Made by a program: the position numbers and the translations under genes | Shown: positions 7,815 to 17,211 of the stretch, one piece after another | How positions within the stretch are numbered: the stretch's first letter is position 1 | How the letters are laid out: every line of letters begins with the position of its first letter | Assembly (NCBI RefSeq): GCF_003116585.1 | Contig: NZ_QEHM01000009.1 | Coordinates: 186,001 to 250,000 of the forward strand | DNA from: Albibacillus kandeliae | GTDB lineage: Bacteria > Pseudomonadota > Alphaproteobacteria > Rhodobacterales > Rhodobacteraceae | Direction of reading: 5' to 3' | DNA: 64,000 nt | Notes under the pieces: model-generated | Database searches by the model: none | The model's input: only the letters and a program-made list of their open reading frames with translations | What the model was told of the DNA's origin: nothing

Positions 7815-9341
7815 ATGACCGCCCCTTCGCTCCAATTTTCCGAGGATCAGGCCAGCGCCTATGACAGCATCACCGAGATGCTGCGCGCCGCGGGCGTCGA
7901 TCTAGACGACAGCCTGCTGGTGCCGCCGCGCGGCAAGGAAAGCGGCGTCATGGCCGTGATCGGCAAGGCCGGCTCGGGCAAGACCCTGCTGCTGGCCGAG
8001 CTCTACAAGGCGCTGCAGAACGCCGGCGTCGAAGTGGTGTCGGGCGACTACGAAAGCCGCAAGGCGCGCGAGAAACGCACGCTCGCCATCCTCGCCCCGA
8101 CCAACAAGGCCGCCAGCGTCCTGCGCCTGCGCGGCGTGCCCGCAACCACGATCCACCGCATCCTCTACACCCCGGTCTACGACCCGGATTACGAGCGCAT
8201 CGCCGAATGGTTGGCGGGGGAGGGCGACAAGCCCGAGATCGAGGGGCTGAGCGAGACCGCGCTCGAGCGGGCCGAGGCGTTCTACGCCAACAACAAGTCG
8301 ATCCCCGGCGCACTCGCCGCTGCCGGTCTGCGCGGCTCGGATTTCATCACCGGCTGGAAACGGCGGGAAGAACCGCTCGACATCGGCTTCGTCGACGAAG
8401 CCTCGATGCTCGACGACCGCCAGTTCGACGACCTGAAGGAAATCTTCCCGAACCTCCTGCTGTTCGGCGATCCGGCCCAGCTCGCCCCGGTGAACCAGTC
8501 CGGCGCGATGGTCTTCGACTCGCTGCCGGAACCGCGCAAGCTGGTGCTGCACCGCATCCACCGGCAAGAGGCCGACAACCCGATCCTCGACCTCGCCCAT
8601 GCTCTGGCCGATCCGGCGCTCGAGTTCCACGATTTCGAACGCATGGTGGAGGAGACCGCCAAGCGCGATGACCGCGTGGTCTGGGGCCAACGGGTCGAGG
8701 TCGACCTGATGGCGCGCAGCCCGGTCCTGGTCTGGCGCAACGCCACCCGCATCCGCCTGATCAACGCCTTCCGCGCGGTCTACGGCGCGCCCGAGGACGA
8801 ACTGCTGGCCGGCGAGCCGCTGATCTGCGACGGGCTGGAACTGCCGCTGAAGCACCGCAAGAAACGGCTGGACCTCGAAGCGCGCGGGCTGATCAAGGGC
8901 GCGCAGGTGATCTACCTCGGGCCCGGCCGCAAGCCCGGGTTTTCCAAGCTGCACGTGATGGGCGCCGAGGACCCGCAGGTCAGCGCCGCCTCCATAGTCA
9001 AGATCGAGAAGCCGGACGAGGAAGAACCCTTCATTCCCTTCGCCGCGCGCATGGGTGCCACCTTCCTGCACGGCGCGGCCTGTACCATCCACAAGGCGCA
9101 GGGGTCGCAATGGGACACGGTGCAGGTCTTTGCGCCCGACCTCTACACCGCGGCCCGCATGGGGCGTGTCGAGGCAGGGCAGCCGCTGTGGAAACGGCTG
9201 GCCTACGTCGCCATCACCCGCGCGCAGGAACGGCTGATCTGGGTGGTGCGGGCCCGGCTGTCCAAGCCCTCGTACGGGTTGCGCACCGACGATCTCAAGG
9301 CGCCCGCCGTGGCGCTCAAGCTGGAAAGCGAGGAGCTATGA
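7815..9341 (+). CDS. ATP-dependent DNA helicase, RecD/Pif1-like (AAA_30 with UvrD_C_2)
   Basis: 508 residues of a superfamily 1 helicase. Walker A is GKAGSGKT (residues 50-57). TLAILAPTNKAASVLR is motif Ia, GFVDEASMLDD is motif II, and LLFGDPAQLAPV is motif III. Near the C-terminus are CTIHKAQGSQWDTVQVF and LAYVAITRAQERLIWV (motifs V and VI). The architecture is that of stand-alone RecD-like helicases, not a RecBCD subunit, since no recB or recC is nearby. It overlaps the following SDR gene by 4 bp (ATGA), so the two are translationally coupled. The specific role in repair or replication is unknown. Confidence 0.88.
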   Translation: MTAPSLQFSEDQASAYDSITEMLRAAGVDLDDSLLVPPRGKESGVMAVIGKAGSGKTLLLAELYKALQNAGVEVVSGDYESRKAREKRTLAILAPTNKAASVLRLRGVPATTIHRILYTPVYDPDYERIAEWLAGEGDKPEIEGLSETALERAEAFYANNKSIPGALAAAGLRGSDFITGWKRREEPLDIGFVDEASMLDDRQFDDLKEIFPNLLLFGDPAQLAPVNQSGAMVFDSLPEPRKLVLHRIHRQEADNPILDLAHALADPALEFHDFERMVEETAKRDDRVVWGQRVEVDLMARSPVLVWRNATRIRLINAFRAVYGAPEDELLAGEPLICDGLELPLKHRKKRLDLEARGLIKGAQVIYLGPGRKPGFSKLHVMGAEDPQVSAASIVKIEKPDEEEPFIPFAARMGATFLHGAACTIHKAQGSQWDTVQVFAPDLYTAARMGRVEAGQPLWKRLAYVAITRAQERLIWVVRARLSKPSYGLRTDDLKAPAVALKLESEEL

Positions 9342-10066
9342 AGTCGATCCTGATCACCGGTGCCAGTTCCGGCATCGGCCGCGCCACCGCCGAACTGTTC
9401 CTGTCGGAGGGATGGCGCGTCGGTCTTCTGGCGCGCTCGGCGGACAAGCTGCAAGAGATCGCGGCAACCAGCCCCAACGCCGTCGTCCTGCCCGCCGACG
9501 TGACCGACGCGGCGGCGGTCGAGGCGGCCTTTGCCACCTTCACGGGGCAGGCCGGGCATCTCGACGTGCTGTTCAACAACGCCGGTATCTTCACCCCGCA
9601 GGGCACCATCGACGAGATCCCGCTGCAGGACTGGCACGATGCCGTGGCGGTGAACCTCACCGGCATGTTCCTTGCCGCGCGCTGTGCCTTCGCCGCAATG
9701 CGCGCGCAGAGCCCGCAGGGCGGGCGGATCATCAACAACGGCTCGATCTCGGCCCATGTGCCGCGCCCCGGTTCGGTCACCTACACGGCGACCAAGCACG
9801 CGGTGACCGGGCTGACCCGCACCCTCTCGCTCGACGGACGCCCCTTCGACATCGCCTGCGGCCAGATCGACATCGGCAACGCCGAGACGCCGATGGTCAC
9901 CGGGCTGAAACAGCGGGCCGAAGCGGAAGGGGGCGAGGTGCCGCAGACGATGGACGTGATGGAGGCGGCGCGCTCGGTGCTGCACATGGCCTCGATGCCG
10001 CTCTCGGCCAACGTGCAGTTCATGACCGTGATGGCCACCAAGATGCCCTACATCGGCCGGGGCTGA
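9338..10066 (+). CDS. Short-chain dehydrogenase/reductase
   Basis: 242 residues. Classical SDR pattern: TGASSGIG (cofactor binding), NNAG, Ser of SISA, and YxxxK (YTATK) with Lys in place. The substrate is not predictable. The ATG lies inside the last codons of the helicase gene (ATGA overlap), an odd functional pairing for tight translational coupling. It is cytosolic, with no signal or membrane segment. Confidence 0.88.
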   Translation: MKSILITGASSGIGRATAELFLSEGWRVGLLARSADKLQEIAATSPNAVVLPADVTDAAAVEAAFATFTGQAGHLDVLFNNAGIFTPQGTIDEIPLQDWHDAVAVNLTGMFLAARCAFAAMRAQSPQGGRIINNGSISAHVPRPGSVTYTATKHAVTGLTRTLSLDGRPFDIACGQIDIGNAETPMVTGLKQRAEAEGGEVPQTMDVMEAARSVLHMASMPLSANVQFMTVMATKMPYIGRG

Positions 10067-10083
10067 GGACCGCCCGCGCCGAC

Positions 10084-10845
10084 CTACGAGTTGCGCAACA
10101 ACCTGAACGCCTCCGAGGCGCCCCAGCCCGCCGCAACGGCGATGGCCAGCGACATCAGCCCGTAAAGCATCGGCTGATTGCGCGACAGCGAGTAGAGCAA
10201 GCGCTCCAGCCCGACCTTGCGCACCTCGATCTCCGTCTCGTAGTTCGAGATCACGTCGCCGCCCCGGGTCAGAAAGATGCGCGTCTTGTAACGCCCCTCG
10301 GTCAGGTTCGCGGGCAGCCGCAGCGAGGTGCGGAACAGGGTCTGCTCGTCCAGTTCCACACCGCCCTCGTCCTCTAGGTAAAGGCCCCGGTGCTGACGGA
10401 TCCGGATCAGCGCATCGGTGAACCGCTCGGCGTCGAGGATGTTCGACGGCGCGCCGACCGAACGGATCGCGCGGTTGATCGAGATCTTGTAGCGCAGGTC
10501 CTCGATGTCCTTCAGCACATCCGTCATCGGCCCGGTGGTGGCCACGGCATAAAAGCTCGGCGCCACGTCCACGTCGACGGAATCGCGGTTCACCCAGATC
10601 CCGAAGGTCCGCTCCTTGCGGCGCACGGTGACGGCGGTGGAGGGGCCGGTCACGGTGATGATCACCTCCAGCGGCAGGTCCTGCCGGATTGGTTCCTCAC
10701 GCTTGACGGCGCCAAAGATCAGCAGCTCGGAGCCGTCGAAGTTCGCGGTGATCGCCACGTTGTTGCGCGACAGGCCCAACACCACTTCCTCGGCCTGGCC
10801 GAGGGCGGGGAGGAGGGTCAGCAGGAGAACCAGCAGCAGGCGCAT
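10084..10845 (-). CDS. TIGR02186/Alph_Pro_TM family membrane protein
   Basis: 253 residues with an N-terminal signal peptide (MRLLLVLLLTLLPALGQAEE), a beta-rich extracytoplasmic domain and one C-terminal transmembrane helix (about residues 228-247). The family is restricted to alphaproteobacteria and usually encoded beside a TauE/SafE exporter, as here (3 bp gap). This suggests an accessory role in sulfite or other organosulfonate-derived anion export. The biochemical activity is not known. Confidence 0.82.
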   Translation of the reverse strand: MRLLLVLLLTLLPALGQAEEVVLGLSRNNVAITANFDGSELLIFGAVKREEPIRQDLPLEVIITVTGPSTAVTVRRKERTFGIWVNRDSVDVDVAPSFYAVATTGPMTDVLKDIEDLRYKISINRAIRSVGAPSNILDAERFTDALIRIRQHRGLYLEDEGGVELDEQTLFRTSLRLPANLTEGRYKTRIFLTRGGDVISNYETEIEVRKVGLERLLYSLSRNQPMLYGLMSLAIAVAAGWGASEAFRLLRNS

Positions 10846-10848
10846 CGC

Positions 10849-11781
10849 TCAGCCCTCGCCGACCGGAGCGAGCGTGTAGAGCTCGCTCGGATGCAGCACC
10901 AGTTCAAGCCCCAGCTTGACGCAGACCATGACAACCAGCAGCGCCAGCAGGATCCGCAGCTGCTCGGCCTTCATCCGGGTGCCGATCTGGGTGCCGAACT
11001 GGGCCCCGATCACGCCGCCGATCAGCAGCAGCAGGGCCAGCACCACGTCGACGGTGTAGTTGGTGGTGGCGTGCAGGAAGGTGGTGAAACCCGCGACAAA
11101 GATGATCTGGAACAGCGAGGTGCCGATCACGACCTTGGTGGGCATGTGCAGCAGGTAGATCATCGCCGGCACCATGATGAAGCCCCCGCCAACCCCCATC
11201 ACCGCCGAGAGGATGCCGACGGCGAAGCCGACGAAGATCGGAGGAATGACCGAGATGTAGAGCCCCGAGGTCCGAAAACGCATCTTGAAGGGCAGGGCAT
11301 GGACCCAGTTGTGCTTGTTCCGCTTCACCGGAGCGCTGCGCCCGGCCTTGGCGGCCTGGCGGCTGCGGCGGATCGCATTGGCGCTCTCGATGAACATCAG
11401 CCCGCCGACGATGCCGAGGAAGACGACATAGCAGAGCCGGACCAGCAGATCGACCTGTCCGAGCGATTTGAGGTAGTTGAAGACCACGACCCCCAGCGCG
11501 GCGCCCATCAGGCCGCCCACCAGTGTCACGCATCCCATCTTCAGGTCCACCGTGCGCCGTCGGAAATGCGCCAGCACGCCCGAGATCGAAGAGGCGACGA
11601 TCTGGTTGGCCGAGGTGGCCACGGCGACCGCAGGCGGAATGCCGATGAAGAACAGCAGCGGGGTGATCAGGAACCCGCCTCCCACCCCGAACATGCCCGA
11701 GAGGACGCCTACCAGCCCCCCCAGTCCCAGGAGGAGAAACGCATTGACCGAGACCTCGGCGATGGGGAGGTAGATTTGCAT
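10849..11781 (-). CDS. Sulfite exporter, TauE/SafE family
   Basis: 310-residue integral membrane protein with about eight hydrophobic helices in two homologous halves. Both halves carry the family pattern of glycine-rich re-entrant segments (GGLVGVLSGMFGVGGGFLITPLL and GILSAVMGVGGGFIMVPAMI). These duplicated GVGGGF motifs define the TauE/SafE family, which exports sulfite or sulfoacetate. It is first in a two-gene operon with the TIGR02186 protein. Confidence 0.9.
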   Translation of the reverse strand: MQIYLPIAEVSVNAFLLLGLGGLVGVLSGMFGVGGGFLITPLLFFIGIPPAVAVATSANQIVASSISGVLAHFRRRTVDLKMGCVTLVGGLMGAALGVVVFNYLKSLGQVDLLVRLCYVVFLGIVGGLMFIESANAIRRSRQAAKAGRSAPVKRNKHNWVHALPFKMRFRTSGLYISVIPPIFVGFAVGILSAVMGVGGGFIMVPAMIYLLHMPTKVVIGTSLFQIIFVAGFTTFLHATTNYTVDVVLALLLLIGGVIGAQFGTQIGTRMKAEQLRILLALLVVMVCVKLGLELVLHPSELYTLAPVGEG

Positions 11782-11907
11782 GGCTGTTCCTAGTCGCTCT
11801 GCTCCACCGAAATCAATGCTGCGCCTGCAAAATCTGCCGGGAGGTCCGACAGGTCGCAGGAAACTGGACTTATCGGGCCCGGCGGCGCACGCCGGGGCCC
11901 CTCTGTG

Positions 11908-12873
11908 TCAGCGTTCCTTGACGTAGGGTTCGCCCCCCGCGCGCGGCGGGATGGCCTTGCCGACGAAACCTGCGAGAATCACCACGGTCAGGATGTAGGG
12001 CAGGGCGTCCATCACCTGCACCGGGATCACGAAGTCGCCAAGCTGGATGTTCTGGTAGCGCAGGGCCACGGCCTGCAGCAGACCGAAGAGCAGGCAGGCC
12101 CCCATCGACTGCCACGGGCGCCACTTGGCAAAGATCAGCGCGGCCAGCGCGATGTATCCGCGCCCGGCGGTCATGTCCTTGACGAAACCCGCCTGCAGCG
12201 CGGTGGCAAGGTAGGCGCCCGCGATGCCGCAGAGCAGCCCGCAGATGGCAACGGCGGCATAGCGCATCCCGACGACCGAGACCCCGGCGGTGTCGACCGC
12301 AGCGGGGTTCTCGCCCACCGCCCGCAGCCGCAGACCGAACCGCGTGCGGTAAAGGACCCACCAGGTGGCCGGAACGCAGAGGAAGGCGACATAGACGAGG
12401 ATCGAATGGCCCGAGATCAGCTCGTAGTAGATCGGCCCCAGCAGCGGCACGTCGCGCAGCGCCTCGGCAAAGGGCAGGGTCAACGGGCTGAAGCGCCCGC
12501 CCCCGATCAGCGAGGGGGTACGCCCGCCCTGCTGGAACCAGTCCTGCGCCACCAGCACGGTCATCCCGGCGGCAAGGAAGTTGATCGCCACGCCCGAGAT
12601 CAGCTGGTTGCCCCGGAAGGTGATCGAAGCAAGCCCGTGCAGCCCCGACAGCACCAGCGAGGCAACGGTGCCCGCCAGCAGCCCCAGCCAGACCGAACCG
12701 GTCACGGCGGCGATGGCGGCCGAGAAGAAGGCGGCGGCCAGCATCTTGCCTTCCAGCCCGATGTCGAAGATCCCGGCGCGTTCCGAGAACAGGCCGGCAA
12801 GGCAGGCCAGCAACAGCGGCGTCGACAGGCGGATCGTCGAATCCAGCACCTGGATGATGGTCAGGAAATCCAT
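11908..12873 (-). CDS. BMP-type nucleoside ABC transporter permease (second subunit)
   Basis: 321-residue polytopic permease of the branched-chain/CUT2-like family. It has the conserved loop (RTRFGLRLRAVGENPAAVDTAGVSV) that contacts the ATPase. The opening TIRLSTPLLLACLAGLFSERAGIFDIGLEGKML matches YufQ/NupQ-type permeases. It is the last of four genes (SBP, ATPase, permease, permease) on the minus strand, 4 bp after the first permease gene. The likely substrates are purine nucleosides. Confidence 0.9.
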   Translation of the reverse strand: MDFLTIIQVLDSTIRLSTPLLLACLAGLFSERAGIFDIGLEGKMLAAAFFSAAIAAVTGSVWLGLLAGTVASLVLSGLHGLASITFRGNQLISGVAINFLAAGMTVLVAQDWFQQGGRTPSLIGGGRFSPLTLPFAEALRDVPLLGPIYYELISGHSILVYVAFLCVPATWWVLYRTRFGLRLRAVGENPAAVDTAGVSVVGMRYAAVAICGLLCGIAGAYLATALQAGFVKDMTAGRGYIALAALIFAKWRPWQSMGACLLFGLLQAVALRYQNIQLGDFVIPVQVMDALPYILTVVILAGFVGKAIPPRAGGEPYVKER

Positions 12874-12877
12874 GTCG

Positions 12878-13966
12878 TCAGCCTTTCCGCATCCTCAGGA
12901 ACAGCCGTTCCAGCGGCATCCGCACCATGTTGTCCAGCGCCCCGGTGAACAGGATCACCAGCGCCTGAATCACCACGATCAGCTCGCGGGGAATCTTGGT
13001 CCAGAGCGCCAGCTCGGCCCCGCCCTGGTAGAGAAATCCGAACAGGATCGCGGCAAGGAACACGCCGAACGGATGGCTGCGGCCCATCAGCGCTACGGCG
13101 ATCCCGATGAAGCCCGCGCCTTCGGTGGCGTTCAGAACCAGCCGCTCGGCCTCGCCCATCGTGCTGTTCACCGCCATCAGGCCCGCCAGCCCGCCCGAGA
13201 TCAGCATCGAGATCATGATGATCCGGACCGGCGAGATCCCGGCATAAAGCGCCCCGGTCTCCGAATGGCCATAGGCGCGCAGGCCAAAGCCGAGGCGCGT
13301 CCGCCAGATCAGCGCCCAGACGGCGACGCAGGCCAGCACCGCAACCAGCAGGGTCACGTTGGCCGGGGCCGACTTGGAAAAGTTGATGCCCAGCGGTAGC
13401 AGCAGCTCGTGCAGCGTCGGCAGGTGAACCGCCGCCGGAAAGCGCTCGGTCGCCGGATCCATCGACCCGGCAGGGCGCATCAGATTCACCAGCACGTAGT
13501 TCAGCACCGCCGCGGCGATGAAGTTGAACATGATGGTGGTGATCACGATATGGCTGCCGCGCTTGGCCTGCAGGTAGGCCGGGATCGCCGCCCAGGCCGC
13601 CCCGAAGAGCGCCGCCCCGGCACAGGCCGCGACCAGCGCGATGGTCCAGTGCGGCCACGGCACGTAGAGACAGACCAGCGCGACCCCGAGGCCGCCCAGC
13701 ATCCCCTGACCTTCACCGCCGATGTTGAACATGCGGGCGTGGAAGGCCACGGCCACCGCCAGCCCGGTGAAGATGAAGTTGGTGGCGTAATAGAGCGTGT
13801 AGCCCCAGCCATAGGTCGAGCCGAGGGCCCCGTTGACCATGATCTCCACCGCGGCGATCGGGTCCTCGCCGATGCCGAGGATCACCACGGCCGAGAGGAT
13901 CGCGGCCAGCACCAGCGAAATCAGCGGGACGAGGATAACCTCGGCCCATTTCGGCATCACGTCCAT
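12878..13966 (-). CDS. BMP-type nucleoside ABC transporter permease (first subunit)
   Basis: 362 residues from the ATG at 13966, chosen because a GGAGG Shine-Dalgarno stands 8 bp upstream; the open frame extends 13 codons further without support. Multiple membrane helices are visible, together with NIGGEGQGMLGGLGVAL and the coupling loop RTRLGFGLRAYGHSETGALYAGI. It pairs with the downstream permease to form the channel of the importer. Confidence 0.9.
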   Translation of the reverse strand: MDVMPKWAEVILVPLISLVLAAILSAVVILGIGEDPIAAVEIMVNGALGSTYGWGYTLYYATNFIFTGLAVAVAFHARMFNIGGEGQGMLGGLGVALVCLYVPWPHWTIALVAACAGAALFGAAWAAIPAYLQAKRGSHIVITTIMFNFIAAAVLNYVLVNLMRPAGSMDPATERFPAAVHLPTLHELLLPLGINFSKSAPANVTLLVAVLACVAVWALIWRTRLGFGLRAYGHSETGALYAGISPVRIIMISMLISGGLAGLMAVNSTMGEAERLVLNATEGAGFIGIAVALMGRSHPFGVFLAAILFGFLYQGGAELALWTKIPRELIVVIQALVILFTGALDNMVRMPLERLFLRMRKG

Positions 13967-14025
13967 GCGCAAGCCTCCGCGGCCCATCCCGAGGGACGGA
14001 CACAAAAATTGCTACTCTTTGGCCG

Positions 14026-14043
14026 GGAGCTTTCGACAGCTCC
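14026..14043 (-). other. Hairpin between ATPase and permease genes
   Basis: GGAGCT/AGCTCC stem with a 6-nt loop in the 103-bp gap inside the ABC operon. On the minus strand a T5 run follows about 15 nt later (14006-14010). It may be a weak intra-operon attenuator or an RNA-stability element. Confidence 0.3.
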
Positions 14044-14069
14044 TGGCATCCGGGGGCGAAGGCTGGCGT

Positions 14070-15635
14070 TCATGCGGCCTCTCCCGCGACCCCTGCCATC
14101 AGCAGGCCAAGCTCTTTCTCATCGGTCGCGTCGGGCATCCGCTCGCCCATGATCTGGCCGTCGAACATGACCGCGATCCGGTCGGCGAGCGAGAAGATCT
14201 CGTCCAGTTCGACCGAGACCAGCAAAATCGCCTTGCCCTCGTCGCGCAGCGCCACGATCTCGTTGTGGATGAACTCGATGGCGCCGATGTCCACGCCGCG
14301 CGTCGGCTGACCGACCAGCAGCAGGTCCGGGTTGCGCTCGATCTCGCGCGCGACCACGATCTTCTGCTGGTTGCCGCCCGAGAAGTTCTTGGCCGCCAGC
14401 CACGGGTCGGGCGGGCGCACGTCGAACTTCTTCATCTTCGCCTCGGTGTCGGCACGCAGGGCGGCGTTGTTCATGAACAGCCCGTTGGCCTGGTACTTGG
14501 CGTCGTGATGATAGCCAAAGGCCACGTTCTCCCACGCGTGGAAGTCCATGATCAGCCCTTCGCGCTGCCGGTCCTCCGGCACGTGGGCAATGCCCTGCGC
14601 CCGGCGCGACTGGCCGTCCGACCCGGTGCCTTCAAGGATCAGGGGCTGCCCGTTGATCCGGATGGTGCCGGTGGCCGGGCGCATCCCGCCCAGCACCTCC
14701 AGCAGTTCCGACTGGCCATTGCCCGCGACCCCGGCGATGCCGAGGATCTCACCCGCCCGCACGGTCAGGTCGATGCCCTTGACCCGCTCGACCCCGGTCT
14801 CGTCGATCACGCGCAGGTTCTCGATCTCGAGGATCGGCTTGCCCACCTTCGCGGGCTGCTTGTCGACGCGCAGCAGAACCTTGCGCCCCACCATCAGCTC
14901 GGCGAGCTGCTCGGGGTTGGTTTCAGATGTCTTGACCGTCGCCGTCATCTCGCCGCGCCGCATCACGCTGACGGTGTCGGTGATCTCCATGATCTCGCGC
15001 AGCTTGTGGGTGATCAGGATGATCGTCTTGCCCTCTTCGCGCAGCCGCCCGAGGATGCGGAACAGCTGGTCGGCCTCTGCCGGGGTCAGCACCCCGGTGG
15101 GCTCATCGAGGATCAGGATTTCGGCCTGCCGGTACAGCGCCTTGAGGATCTCCACGCGCTGCTGCTTGCCCACGCCGATCTCTTCGATCACCGCGTCGGG
15201 GTCGACCTTCAGCCCGTATTCCTTCTCAAGCTCGATCAGGCTCTTGCGCGCCTTCGAGAGCGAGGGGCCCAGCAGCCCGCCGTCTTCCGCACCAAGGATG
15301 ATGTTCTCCAGCACGGTAAAGTTCTCGACCAGCTTGAAGTGCTGGAACACCATGCCGATGCCCGCCGCGATCGCCGCCTGGCTGTCGGGGATCTCGGTCT
15401 TCTGGCCGTTGATGAATATCTCGCCCTTGTCGGCCCGGTAGAAGCCGTAAAGGATGCTCATGAGCGTGGACTTGCCCGCGCCGTTCTCGCCGATGATCCC
15501 GTGGATGGTGCCGGGCATCACGCGGATCGAGATGTCCTTGTTCGCCTGCACGGGCCCGAAGGACTTCGAGATGCCCTTCAGTTCGATTGCCGGAACGGCG
15601 GGGTCCCGCCGTTCCGTGTTTGCTTTGGCCGTCAT
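14070..15635 (-). CDS. BMP-type nucleoside ABC transporter ATP-binding protein (tandem NBD)
   Basis: 521 residues with two fused nucleotide-binding domains, as in ribose/nucleoside importers. Domain 1 has Walker A GENGAGKST and Walker B LILDEPTGVLTP. Domain 2 has a degenerate Walker A (GVAGNGQSE), an intact signature FSGGNQQK and LLLVGQPTRGVD. Degeneracy of one site is normal for this subfamily. The gene is 2 bp from the substrate-binding-protein gene. Confidence 0.93.
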   Translation of the reverse strand: MTAKANTERRDPAVPAIELKGISKSFGPVQANKDISIRVMPGTIHGIIGENGAGKSTLMSILYGFYRADKGEIFINGQKTEIPDSQAAIAAGIGMVFQHFKLVENFTVLENIILGAEDGGLLGPSLSKARKSLIELEKEYGLKVDPDAVIEEIGVGKQQRVEILKALYRQAEILILDEPTGVLTPAEADQLFRILGRLREEGKTIILITHKLREIMEITDTVSVMRRGEMTATVKTSETNPEQLAELMVGRKVLLRVDKQPAKVGKPILEIENLRVIDETGVERVKGIDLTVRAGEILGIAGVAGNGQSELLEVLGGMRPATGTIRINGQPLILEGTGSDGQSRRAQGIAHVPEDRQREGLIMDFHAWENVAFGYHHDAKYQANGLFMNNAALRADTEAKMKKFDVRPPDPWLAAKNFSGGNQQKIVVAREIERNPDLLLVGQPTRGVDIGAIEFIHNEIVALRDEGKAILLVSVELDEIFSLADRIAVMFDGQIMGERMPDATDEKELGLLMAGVAGEAA

Positions 15636-15637
15636 GC

Positions 15638-16639
15638 TCAGAAGCTCAGAGCCGGGCAGCTGTCGTTCTCGTAATAGCTGACCACGTTGATCTTGCCGTC
15701 GATGATGTCCTGGCGGGCCTGGTCGACCTTCTCCTTCATCTCGGGGGTGATCAGCTTCTCGTTGTTCTCGTCCAGCGCATAGCCGACGCCGTCTTCGGCG
15801 AGGCCCAGCACCTCGGAACCGGTGCCCACGTCAGTGCCGGATTTCATGGTCTCGTACACGGCCACGTCAACGCGCTTGAGCATCGAGGTCAGGACCGAGC
15901 CCGGGTGCAGGTAGTTCTGGTTCGAGTCGACGCCGATCGAGTAGATGCCTTCGTCAGCCGCGGTCTGCAGCACGCCCACGCCGGTACCGCCCGCCGCGGC
16001 ATAGACCACGTCCGCACCCTGGCTGATCTGCGCCTTGGTCAGTTCGCTGCCCTTCACCGGGTCGTTCCACGCGGCCGGGGTGGTGCCGGTCATGTTGGCG
16101 ACGATCTTGATGTCGGGGTTCACGGCCTTGGCGCCTTGGGCGTAGCCGCAGCCAAAGTGACGGATCAGCGGGATGTCCATGCCACCGACGAAACCGATGG
16201 TGCCTGTCTTGGAGGCCATCGCGGCCAGCATGCCGACAAGGTAGGAGCCCTGGTGTTCCTGGAAGCTGATCAGCAGCACGTTCTCGGGGATCTCGGGCAG
16301 CCAGCCGTCGATGTTGACGAACTTGGTGTCGGGATAGTCGCCCGCGACGGCGTTCACCGGATCGGCAAAGGCAAAGCCGGTGGTGATCACCGGGTTGGCG
16401 CCGGCCTCGGCAAAGCGGCGCAGCGCCTGTTCGCGCTGGGCTTCGGATTGCAGTTCGACCTCGAGGAAGCTGCCGCCGGTTTCCTTGGCCCAGCGCTCGG
16501 CTCCGTTGAACGCGGCCTCGTTGAACGACTTGTCGAACTTGCCGCCCAGGTCGAAGATCAGAGCCGGTTCCGCCAGTGCCGCGCCCGCGGTGAGGGCAAG
16601 GCTGGCTGCGGCCCCGAGCAAGGATTTCATAAGGGTCAT
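15638..16639 (-). CDS. BMP family substrate-binding protein (nucleoside ABC transporter)
   Basis: 333 residues. A Sec signal peptide (MTLMKSLLGAAASLALTAGA, cleavage after ALA) precedes a periplasmic binding protein of the Bmp/Med family (DLGGKFDKSFNEAAFNGAERW, TGFAF, FVGGMDIPLIRHFGCGY). There is no lipobox Cys. The family binds purine nucleosides such as inosine or adenosine. The start at 16639 has a GGGAG Shine-Dalgarno; the frame stays open to 16720. It is the first gene of the operon. Confidence 0.92.
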   Translation of the reverse strand: MTLMKSLLGAAASLALTAGAALAEPALIFDLGGKFDKSFNEAAFNGAERWAKETGGSFLEVELQSEAQREQALRRFAEAGANPVITTGFAFADPVNAVAGDYPDTKFVNIDGWLPEIPENVLLISFQEHQGSYLVGMLAAMASKTGTIGFVGGMDIPLIRHFGCGYAQGAKAVNPDIKIVANMTGTTPAAWNDPVKGSELTKAQISQGADVVYAAAGGTGVGVLQTAADEGIYSIGVDSNQNYLHPGSVLTSMLKRVDVAVYETMKSGTDVGTGSEVLGLAEDGVGYALDENNEKLITPEMKEKVDQARQDIIDGKINVVSYYENDSCPALSF

Positions 16640-16791
16640 ATTCAGGTCTCCCGGTTCTTGTTTGTTTGGGGCTCGGCGATCTTTGTCGTCCGCCCGTTTC
16701 AGCGTGCCCAAGGGCCGCAATACAATGATTAAGGCCGTAGCCCGTGCAGGGGGTCAACCGCTTTTTGCTGGCAGGAGGCGGGATTAGGCGT

Positions 16792-17211
16792 TTACCGCTG
16801 GGTCAGGTCGCGCGTCATGATCACCGCGTCGACGGCGGACTTGCCCGGCACCTGATAATAGCCGCGACGCAGACCGGCCCGCTGGTAGCCCATGCCCGAA
16901 TAGAGGGCGATGGCGGCCTCGTTGTCGGCGGCCACCTCGAGAAAGGCGCGCTGCGCGCCCATCTCGCGGGCCCGGCCCTGCCAGGCATCCATCCGGGCGC
17001 GCGCCAGCCCCTCCCGGCGCCGGTCGGGATCGGTGGCGATGGTCAGCAGTTCGGCCTCGTCGAACAGCACCCGCACCAGCGCAAAGGAGGCCGAGTCGCC
17101 AATGGCAAAGGTGCCCGGCTGGGCGAGCAGGTCAGTGAACTCTTCCGCGCGCCACGGACGGGGATAGGCAAAGGCCATGCGATGCAGTGCGGCCATCTCC
17201 TCGGGGCGCAT
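16792..17211 (-). CDS. rimI: Ribosomal-protein-alanine N-acetyltransferase
   Basis: 139-residue GNAT acetyltransferase. The acetyl-CoA pyrophosphate loop is DRRREGLARA (motif A, R/Q-x-x-G-x-G/A-like). FLEVAADNEAAIALYSGMGYQRAGLRRGYY is the typical RimI C-terminal pattern. The ATG shares one base with the tsaB stop codon; the tsaB-rimI neighbourhood is common and supports RimI over a generic GNAT. Confidence 0.88.
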   Translation of the reverse strand: MRPEEMAALHRMAFAYPRPWRAEEFTDLLAQPGTFAIGDSASFALVRVLFDEAELLTIATDPDRRREGLARARMDAWQGRAREMGAQRAFLEVAADNEAAIALYSGMGYQRAGLRRGYYQVPGKSAVDAVIMTRDLTQR

